In this document: positions 45,701 to 51,804 of the stretch, piece by piece
Numbering within the stretch: the first letter of the stretch is position 1
Layout: each line of letters opens with the position of its first letter
Assembly (NCBI RefSeq): GCF_040760075.1
Contig: NZ_CP142884.1
Location: 4,588,001 to 4,652,000 of the forward strand
Reading direction: 5' to 3'
Source: Sphingobacterium sp. R2
GTDB lineage: Bacteria > Bacteroidota > Bacteroidia > Sphingobacteriales > Sphingobacteriaceae
DNA: 64,000 bases
The notes under the pieces: model-generated
What the model was told of the DNA's origin: nothing
Database searches by the model: none
The model's input: the letters and a program-made list of their open reading frames with translations, nothing else
Translations under genes and position numbers: made by a program

Positions 45701-46211
45701 AAATCTGTGCGATAGCTTTACGCTTATACTGATGAATAACCTTGAGCGCGGCAGTATCCGCTTTATCTACCACCGTATCCTGATTGGGTACTGTAAAAAA
45801 TGACTCCATGGCGACCATATCCAAATGACCGATGTTGCGGCGTAAATCAGATAGAGACTGCTCACGTACTTCGTTTGACCATGAACTGACGTAAAATCCC
45901 ATATTGATCCTACTTTTTGAGCCAATATGTTTTAGATGCTTGCGATCACGATCATATTTGATTTTCTCCAATTCGGATTTTAAAATGGTAAATTCCTTGA
46001 ATTGTTTTGATTTCTTTAATCTGGCAGTAGACTTTTCAGTCAACGGCGTGTTGGTATTAATTATTGGGAACGGAGGAATCTGGATCTTAACTAAGGTATA
46101 AATTACACCTATAACACCAATGATCAAACCAATCACCAATGCCCTGCTCATCCAAGAAAAAGCGTACCAGCGCTTTTTGCTCGACGTCTGAAAAATCTGT
46201 TTTTCTGACAT
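42789..46211 (-). CDS. GH18-like / NodB deacetylase / processive GT2 fusion, putative polysaccharide synthase
   Basis: A 1140-residue membrane protein in three parts. (1) TM at about 22-42, then a GH18-like domain (about 95-410) with VNIDFENLQ in place of DxDxE, as in YaaH-like proteins. (2) NodB deacetylase domain (about 470-680) with TFDDGPDP and GNHTFFHPDMS. (3) A second TM near 720-745, then a GT2 domain with DDGSKDKTF, CIDADTQ and the processive QRFRWSFG, and TMs to the C-terminus. TM placement puts the first two domains outside and the GT inside, as needed for synthesis with coupled deacetylation. It resembles PgaB plus PgaC in one chain. The product polymer is unknown, with an N-acetylhexosamine polymer inferred. 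Confidence 0.85.
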   Translation of the reverse strand: MSEKQIFQTSSKKRWYAFSWMSRALVIGLIIGVIGVIYTLVKIQIPPFPIINTNTPLTEKSTARLKKSKQFKEFTILKSELEKIKYDRDRKHLKHIGSKSRINMGFYVSSWSNEVREQSLSDLRRNIGHLDMVAMESFFTVPNQDTVVDKADTAALKVIHQYKRKAIAQISNFNGNDFDGQTVKAILVDPEKQQRFIDDILLKVKRDGFGGVNIDFENLQLDDRKELNDFMAHIYTVFHTEGLLVSQDISPENDDYDPIALQKYNDYIILMAYDQHSIESNAGAISHQAWVEKNLDELCSKVNADKVILALACYGYDWPKGSVGQTLTYDNAVILAHNYNAKIAFNPESANLSFSYTDGGGMHHDVYFTDAATYFNLIRKADDWGLAGIALWRLGSEDARLWSFISRSLSQESLKKDPFDFGKIQQILVGGIQYIGDGEILDLVNSPVPGEVKFIYDSSTLMIQDQVYVKTPSNYVIKRFGERDKTVVLTFDDGPDPTYTPQVLDILKKERVPGAFFLVGMMAEKNMDLVRREYQEGHEIGNHTFFHPDMSTIGPNRVKFELNATRKIIECITGHSTILFRAPFNADAEPQTVAEILPVAQSRKENYINIGEYIDPNDWVPGRTADEVYNEVIKQRDNGNIILLHDAGGNREATIAALPRIIHYFKSHGYKFATIGDLMGKKRDELMPPVENASDSGFSGSSNRLFLGTLFYGNIFLNLVFSIAIVLAIFRTAMIAYLAIRQKRRSKKEHSQLIVDPQDKVSVIIPAYNEEITVLATIKSLLNLDYPDYELVFVDDGSKDKTFELVSKVYGDHPKVRLFTKQNGGKASALNYGIQQSQAQFVLCIDADTQLKTNALKQLMKYFNKDQVAAVAGSVKVGNVHNILTHWQSIEYITSQNMDRRAFDLLNMISVVPGAIGAFRKSALLEVGGFTTDTLAEDCDLTMRILKAGYIVRNASEAIAYTEAPDTVGMLFKQRFRWSFGVLQSFWKNKQTLLNPRYGYFGMVGMPNILIFQIILPLFAPLADIFMLFSLVSGLFSLSEVNGISWTGIAGLFSLHTGFGQVMFYYFLFVAVDICFAAIAFKLEGEKLVNLIYLFPQRFFWRQLMYFVLFKSVKKAIKGELNTWGTLKRTGGVKQVIASE

Positions 46212-46369
46212 AATAGTATTCTCATTAACTTCGGCTAAGCTACATCAGAAAATGATCCAAAGAGCAAATCAATAGCTTAAAAATTTCTTAATTTTAAAGC
46301 TTTACTCTTCTCCCGATTTCCCCATAAATTTAAGTATATTCGTTAAATTGTAATATACTATGTAGAACT

Positions 46370-47209
46370 ATGAGACCACTAACTATACTCATCCCCTTGT
46401 TCTCTTGTCAGGCTTTTCTTGGTTGTGGACAGCCCAATATCACCGCATCGAAAACACAAAGTATGGAGCCGGCATACAAGGAAGCTATACGGACGGACGG
46501 ATACCAATTTATTGACCCTAATGGAATGACCATTAAATCACGCTTTCTATTACCAGAAGGATTCAAAAGGCTGCAATACAAAACTGTTGCATTTGGGAGT
46601 TTTCTTGAAAATCTCCCACTTTATTCTATCGATCAGGAGGTACATTATTACAATGGAAAGATTAAACGTAGAGAAAACATCTACAATAGTGTTGTAAAAC
46701 TGCACATAGGAAAACGAGATTTACATCAGTGCGCCGATGCAATCATGCGACTCAGGGCGGATTATTTATACGGACAAAAGCGGTATAAGGATATAAAATT
46801 TAACTTTCTCTCGGATGGCAAACCCCGAGCGTATACAAACTACGCAAAGGGAGACTACTCCTATCCGACCTATTGGAAGTACTTGGAATACATCTTCGCC
46901 TATGCAAATACCGCTTCGCTACACGACGAACTTCATCAAGTAAACACTACCCAAGAAGTTAAAATTGGAGACACTTTTATTCAAAAAGGATCGCCTATTG
47001 GCCATGCAGTTATCGTTGTTGATCTGGCCAAGAATAATAGCGGAAAAACAATTGTGCTACTCGCCCAAAGCTACATGCCAGCTCAAGATATACAAATTTT
47101 AAACAATTGGAATGATAGCAAACTCAGTCCTTGGTATGATATAGATCAGAACATAATAAAAACTCCTGAATGGACATTTTATCCAAAAAACCTCAAAACT
47201 TGGGAATAG
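46370..47209 (+). CDS. DUF4846 lipoprotein
   Basis: A 279-residue protein with a lipoprotein-like signal (CQAFLGCGQPN) and a DUF4846-like body: PEGFKRLQYKTVAFGSFLENLPL, VVKLHIGKRDLHQCADAIMRLRADYL, FNFLSDGKPRAYTNYAKG, SPIGHAVIVVDLAKNN, LLAQSYMPAQDIQIL and NNWNDSKLSPWYDID. Its function is unknown. It is transcribed divergently from the large GH18-NodB-GT2 gene, with 158 bases between them, so a shared control region is likely and the two may belong together. Confidence 0.85.
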   Translation: MRPLTILIPLFSCQAFLGCGQPNITASKTQSMEPAYKEAIRTDGYQFIDPNGMTIKSRFLLPEGFKRLQYKTVAFGSFLENLPLYSIDQEVHYYNGKIKRRENIYNSVVKLHIGKRDLHQCADAIMRLRADYLYGQKRYKDIKFNFLSDGKPRAYTNYAKGDYSYPTYWKYLEYIFAYANTASLHDELHQVNTTQEVKIGDTFIQKGSPIGHAVIVVDLAKNNSGKTIVLLAQSYMPAQDIQILNNWNDSKLSPWYDIDQNIIKTPEWTFYPKNLKTWE

Positions 47210-48709
47210 CCTAAAGCGGTTGCAATCAAACTAAACTCTTTAGCTGGTTGCTAGCAAAACTTTGCCAACTGCGGCAAGGGGCTATAATTTTGTTCAAAAC
47301 AGCAACATAAAACCCATTACACCATGAGTTTAAGATCATACCAAAAAAGCTTTCGGCAATGCTTCAAAAAGCGGCCGTTAGCCAATTCAATAATGAGCTC
47401 TTTAAAGGAAAAATTCTATTGACTACAATGCATATCCTTTCAAATAAAGCTTGATAATAACACTAAACATTATGATGGCAGACTTGTCTTCAAGGTAATG
47501 TTGTGTCGACCTGTGCTTATTAAATAAGCACAACTAAACCTTGACATAAAGAACATAATAAATATGAAAATAAGATTTTTATATAAAAAAAAGTATCTAT
47601 GGCACCCTAACCTCAATTTATACAATAGTCTTATATACCGATAAGTTACATGAAGCATGAGAAACAGTCATGATATCGAGACAGGTATAACAATGAGGTC
47701 AGTCCCCATACAAACAATTGAAAATAGTACACATTTTAGTTAAGCAGCGTTGTAAACAAGGAAAATGATTACATTTTCTAATAGCTTATCATTTTTTGAC
47801 CGCCCTTTCTCCGTCTTTCTTTTGGATTAAATTTTAAAAAAAGGTTACTATTTACTGACTATAAAGGTGATTTTACATGATATTGCATACCGTCGCAAAA
47901 ATACCGCAATAAATAATTATTAATATTTAAAAAACAATATTTTACGTAACTTATATAAATAGAAAAATTACCAATTAAAATGACATATAATGCTTATTTA
48001 ATACAATAAAAAGATTGGATAAAATTTTATCCAATCTTTTTATTGTATTAAACGGCATCGCTCTATAGCGATCAGTTATATCATGCCCCTTTAAACTTAT
48101 CCATACTGCATTGATATAGATCGATATAGACGACATGGGTCGTCGCAATGTATTTACTTTCGATTAAGCAGGCATTTAGCGCGATCTAGAGCAATAAATG
48201 GAAATTCAAGCAAACTTATAGCGGCGGGGAATTACAATGAAGCCAAAAAGCCTCTAAATGGCAATATAGATGAAAAGACGCTTAATCAATAAAAATTTTG
48301 CCTATTTTTCCACATAGTTGATTCAATCAGAAGGACCAAATACACTGTTGCCCTAGGATATAGCTTGTAATAGTATTTTTAATCGATTTAAGACAGTATA
48401 TTCTATTCCTCTACCCAATACACCACCAATAAATAGAATAGCACATACGAGCTAAAACAGCTCAGTCGAGTAAAGGCAATTACAAAAAGAAAAAATGAAA
48501 ATAGAATTCTTCAAATCAGTAAAAATGAGCTTAAAAATAACAGACAATACGTAAGCAACATATTAAAAACATAAATATATATAATACAATCAACTATATA
48601 ACAAAACATAAAGTTAAACATCATATAAATGCAGCTTATAAATTGATAAGATTCAACTTTCAATGAAGAACACAAAGCATTTTTGTATATTTAAATTTTA
48701 AAAAATTTT
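47210..48709. other. 1.5-kb gene-free AT-rich region
   Basis: No open frame longer than about 60 codons and no recognisable protein is found in either strand. The region is very AT-rich with many stops and short A/T runs. It holds a perfect 56-base palindrome at 47997-48052, a small GC-tipped hairpin (48057-48072, arms ATCGCT and AGCGAT), and one 41-codon open frame without a start codon (47332-47454) that I could not identify. No tRNA or known RNA motif was recognised. Confidence 0.6.
47997..48052. repeat. Perfect 56-base palindrome
   Basis: The two 28-base arms are exact reverse complements with no spacer; the centre lies between 48024 and 48025. The core is GATTGGATAAAA and its complement, flanked by A/T tracts and TTTAATACAAT. 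It could form a long hairpin or cruciform. A tract of T follows the GC-containing core on both strands, so it could also end transcription in both directions. Confidence 0.85.
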
Positions 48710-49330
48710 ATGAGCTACGAACTTTCAGCATTGCCATTCTTTTTAAAAATAGAGCTCAAAAAGATTAGGAGGACCCGCAATGTGATCATCGGAATTTTCC
48801 TCTCTATATTCGCCTTTTGCTATGGATTTTTCCTGTCCGCCTTTTTTCAACATTGGCTAGGCATTGAAGACAGACTTACATTTTTCTACAAATCACTCCC
48901 TACCCTATCGATTCTTTTCATTTATTTAGGTTTTATATTTGGACTTTTATGCTGGGTAGTTTACAGGAAGAACCAAAAATTTATTCGGGTACTACAGGAT
49001 CTAAACAGCGAGGACCTTGCTACCTACGAGCAATACACCAAGCGATTGACCCGCATCTTTTCAGCGATAGCACCTTATGTTTTTTTTAAAAATGAGATTC
49101 TATTTTTCCCGCTGATCGGAAATAAATGCATTGAAATTGATCAAATCCATCGCATTGAAACGAAAATCATACGCAATTACCGGGGCCCTAATAGCTACCG
49201 CGTCTATTTTTTCAATGAATTCAACAAAATCCACCAGGTGACTATGAATCAAAAAGGCGCTTTTGATTTTATACAAGAGCAACTTCGTAAGAAAAATCCA
49301 AACCTGGATGTTGTTGCACGGAATGATTAA
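48710..49330 (+). CDS. Two-TM membrane protein with a cytoplasmic C-terminal domain, unknown function
   Basis: A 206-residue protein with a short N-terminus, two TMs (about 24-48 and 64-86) and a soluble C-terminal half rich in aromatic and basic residues (IFSAIAPYVFFKNEILFF, IEIDQIHRIETKIIRNYRGPNSYRVYFF) with a PH- or YcxB-like look. I do not recognise a family. No SD sequence is clear. It follows the long gene-free region and ends with NPNLDVVARND. Confidence 0.6.
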   Translation: MSYELSALPFFLKIELKKIRRTRNVIIGIFLSIFAFCYGFFLSAFFQHWLGIEDRLTFFYKSLPTLSILFIYLGFIFGLLCWVVYRKNQKFIRVLQDLNSEDLATYEQYTKRLTRIFSAIAPYVFFKNEILFFPLIGNKCIEIDQIHRIETKIIRNYRGPNSYRVYFFNEFNKIHQVTMNQKGAFDFIQEQLRKKNPNLDVVARND

Positions 49331-49459
49331 ATACAGGGAATCTCAGGGATTTTTTCGGGAGAACAATAGGAAAGGTCAACACTACCCTTGATAAGATTTT
49401 AGACCAATAGCAAAATGCGCTAACCGAAGGCGATCAATCTTTCGCTTCTAGTAAAAAAG

Positions 49460-49939
49460 CTATTCGGGTATATAGTCCACATAACGACCAGATTCAGCAA
49501 CTTCTTTGATTACCTGATTGCGCTCTTCAATAAACTTTCGCATATAACGTGTTAAAAAGAGAGATTCCGCAAATTTTCCCAGAACACCAAACGGTGCTTC
49601 GAAATTAAAAATATCGCGCATGATTATTTTTCCATGTTCAACTTCTTCGAAGAAATGCTGATGTTCCATGGAATAAAAGATCCCGTGGACCATTTTATCT
49701 TCAAAAAAATAAGGCCGTTCCATGGCTGTTATCTGCACAGTTAACGTTTGCCTGACCCCGAGATGTCTTGCACGCCACCTAACCTGCTGCCCCATCTCGA
49801 TCAAACCAGTCGTCACCCCTCCAATTGACTCCTCTCCAGTCTTCTTTGCAGAATACTTATGCAGATCAATACTACGTGCCAGGTCGAAAACCACAGACAA
49901 AGGAGCCTCTATAAAGGTATCTAAAATAAGCTGCGGCAT
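49460..49939 (-). CDS. SRPBCC-family (START-like) ligand-binding protein
   Basis: A 159-residue soluble protein resembling SRPBCC/polyketide-cyclase-like proteins: LILDTFIEAPLSVVFDLARSID, HKYSAKKTGEESIGGVTTGLIE, VRWRARHLGVRQTLTVQITAMERP and RYMRKFIEERNQVIKEVAES. The fold binds lipids or aromatic ligands; the actual role is unknown. The ATG at 49939 is preferred because it follows an AGGA-type SD at a good distance, and a 16-residue longer frame from 49987 lacks one. No partner gene is evident. Confidence 0.75.
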   Translation of the reverse strand: MPQLILDTFIEAPLSVVFDLARSIDLHKYSAKKTGEESIGGVTTGLIEMGQQVRWRARHLGVRQTLTVQITAMERPYFFEDKMVHGIFYSMEHQHFFEEVEHGKIIMRDIFNFEAPFGVLGKFAESLFLTRYMRKFIEERNQVIKEVAESGRYVDYIPE

Positions 49940-50037
49940 AATGTCCTGTACTAAATTTTGTGTGAATTTCGTGAAATTAGCGGACATCTTTGGAATCGGT
50001 TGCCAAAAATTGTATAAATTGGACCTGCGCTATCGGA

Positions 50038-50568
50038 ATGGCTACAAAAAAAACAACAATAATGGTAACACTTATTCAATTCGAAAAGTCAGATTTCACA
50101 CTATTTAAATCGTGGATTGGATCAGCGAGGGAACTCTTACAGTTTGCAGGCCCTTATTTTGCTTTTCCGATTACCGACCAGCAACTTGAAAAATACATTA
50201 CAGATCCAAAGCGACAAATCTTTAAAATAACTGATACAGCAACTAAAGAAATTATTGGTCATTGTGAATTAAACTTCGAGCGGAATACCCCAAGACTTTG
50301 CCGTATTTTAATTGCGAAAAGCTCTGACCGGAATAGAGGCTATGGCAAAAGCACTGTAAATGCACTCCTGAAGCTACTTTTTATAGACGGTAACTATGGC
50401 ATAGCTGATCTAAATGTCTATGAATGGAATGCCAATGCCATTCGATGCTATCAAGAAGTAGGTTTTCGGATCAACGAAAACATTAGTTCGGAAGTATCCA
50501 TTGGGGATGAAACCTGGAAAAGCCTCAACATGCAGATTAGGAAATCTGAATGGAAAACTAATGGGTAA
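50038..50568 (+). CDS. GNAT family N-acetyltransferase
   Basis: A 176-residue GNAT protein with FKSWIGSARELLQFAGPYFAFPIT, then KEIIGHCELNFERNTPRLCRILIAKS, the acetyl-CoA loop SDRNRGYGKSTVNALLKLLF and VYEWNANAIRCYQEVGFRIN. The substrate is unknown. Several starts are possible: ATG 50038 (MATKKTTIM) and ATG 50062 (MVTLIQFEKSDF), of which the second looks most family-like but has no stronger SD. A longer frame from 49990 would overlap the opposite-strand region without support. Confidence 0.78.
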   Translation: MATKKTTIMVTLIQFEKSDFTLFKSWIGSARELLQFAGPYFAFPITDQQLEKYITDPKRQIFKITDTATKEIIGHCELNFERNTPRLCRILIAKSSDRNRGYGKSTVNALLKLLFIDGNYGIADLNVYEWNANAIRCYQEVGFRINENISSEVSIGDETWKSLNMQIRKSEWKTNG

Positions 50569-50660
50569 TATGAAAGCTGTGCAAAAATGAAGCTTATAAC
50601 CGTATAATAAATCCTATTAGTACGATAGGTCAGCTTCCTGCGCAAAGTATTTGTACATGC

Positions 50661-50707
50661 AAAAAAAACCTTTGTTTGACTTCAACAACTTTGACATCAA
50701 ACAAAGG
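50661..50707 (-). terminator. Terminator after the cold-shock-domain gene
   Basis: Arms CCTTTGTTTGA and TCAAACAAAGG around a 17-base loop. On the minus strand eight T follow the stem, a strong tract. Confidence 0.88.
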
Positions 50708-50750
50708 GCCTTACTATCATAAACACCTGAAATTTGCAGTGTTTATTCTT

Positions 50751-51176
50751 CTAGTATTCGATCAAGACTTCAGTCACTTGCGCGCCTTGCTTAGCACTCT
50801 TAAATTTAAACTTCACTTTCTGATTCAAATTCAATTTCTGCCCGACCAAACGGTCGTTGAAATAAACAGATTGCTGGGTTTCGTTGTCTCTGATGAATCC
50901 ATAGTTGGAATCGTTATTATAGTGGACAACTTTTCCAAAGGAATACTCATCATGATGATTTGAGACCATACTTGGACTCTCACCTTCTTTCAATTTTATT
51001 GCAGGTCTGTCTGAGATATTCCCATTTTCATCAACATAAGCAAACAATTCTTCCAAAGATTTTCCCTTGTCATTGTTTGTTTTATTGAATTCCTTTTTCT
51101 CATTTTTTTGCTGCTTCTTGAGTAATTTCTTTTTTTCTCGTTCTTTTTTGTTAAATGTGATTTGGCTTTTGCTCAT
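50751..51176 (-). CDS. Cold-shock-domain protein with a basic N-terminal tail
   Basis: A 141-residue protein. The first 40 residues are strongly charged (KKEREKKKLLKKQQKNEKKEF), followed by KSLEELFAYVDENGNISDRPA. The C-terminal 66 residues form a cold-shock-type OB fold, with FGKVVHYNNDSNYGFIRDNETQQSVYFNDRLV in the place of the GxVKWFN and GFGFI motifs. It probably binds RNA or single-stranded DNA. Long-tailed CSD proteins like this are common in Bacteroidota. The preceding 290-base gap may hold a long leader. A strong terminator follows. Confidence 0.85.
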   Translation of the reverse strand: MSKSQITFNKKEREKKKLLKKQQKNEKKEFNKTNNDKGKSLEELFAYVDENGNISDRPAIKLKEGESPSMVSNHHDEYSFGKVVHYNNDSNYGFIRDNETQQSVYFNDRLVGQKLNLNQKVKFKFKSAKQGAQVTEVLIEY

Positions 51177-51467
51177 TCAATATGGATTAAAGTAAATGTT
51201 CCCGTGGAGGTTTCGGACCTTTAGAGCTTCGTTGAAAAGATAAAAATGCGATGTATTCTAAGGAGATAATTGCAAATATACGAAAAATTCTTTAAAAATG
51301 CATATTGCCTATCCTTATTCGCTTTCCTGGCCCACGACAATAGGTGTTTTGCTTTAATTATCAGTAGATGGAAAAGTAGTGCGAATTAGACAAACATGAC
51401 AGTGAGCAAAAAATTAAAAATTACATAAAACAAAACGTCCTTTAAGACGTTATTTTTTAAAAAAATT
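51177..51467 (-). other. Divergent intergenic region with a possible long leader of the cold-shock gene
   Basis: About 290 bases with no gene between the divergent cold-shock-domain gene and the small GNAT gene. Cold-shock genes often have long structured leaders, but no clear structure or exact TAnnTTTG element was found here. Confidence 0.35.
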
Positions 51468-51749
51468 ATGGAGATAAAAAACATTGAGACAGACCAAAGA
51501 GGTAATTTCGTTGCAGAGGTTGAAAATAATGAAGCCGGAATTTTAGAGTATACGTGGCAAAACGATCATGAATTTTCGATTGACCACACGGAAGTGCACG
51601 AAGAATACAGAGGAATGAGTGTAGGCAAAAAATTAGTATTGGAGGCAGTTGACTATGCACGAAAGAACGACGCTAAAATTGTTCCCAATTGCCCATATGC
51701 GAAAGCAATCTTTGAAAAGACAATAGCGTTTCAAGATGTATTAGCATAA
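51468..51749 (+). CDS. YjdJ-type small GNAT acetyltransferase
   Basis: A 93-residue protein of the short COG2388/YjdJ-type GNAT family: NFVAEVENNEAGILEYTW, FSIDHTEVHEEYRGMSVGKKLVLEAVDYARKND, PNCPYAKAIF. The acetyl-CoA loop EYRGMSVGKKL is present. The role is unknown. It is convergent with leuS and shares a two-way terminator with it. Confidence 0.85.
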   Translation: MEIKNIETDQRGNFVAEVENNEAGILEYTWQNDHEFSIDHTEVHEEYRGMSVGKKLVLEAVDYARKNDAKIVPNCPYAKAIFEKTIAFQDVLA

Positions 51750-51786
51750 AAAAGCCGTTTTATCTTTTCGATAAAACGGCTTTTTT
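51748..51786. terminator. Two-way terminator between the YjdJ-type gene and leuS
   Basis: Core arms GCCGTTTTATC and GATAAAACGGC with flanking A and T runs on both sides (51748-51786), so it can work in both directions. Confidence 0.88.
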
Positions 51787-51804
51787 ATTGGAAAGTGAAT
51801 CTGG

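Noticed and set aside
47332..47454. A 41-codon open frame in the gene-free region
   Set aside because: It has no start codon or ribosome binding site and no family I can name, so it is reported only as a possible remnant within the intergenic entry.
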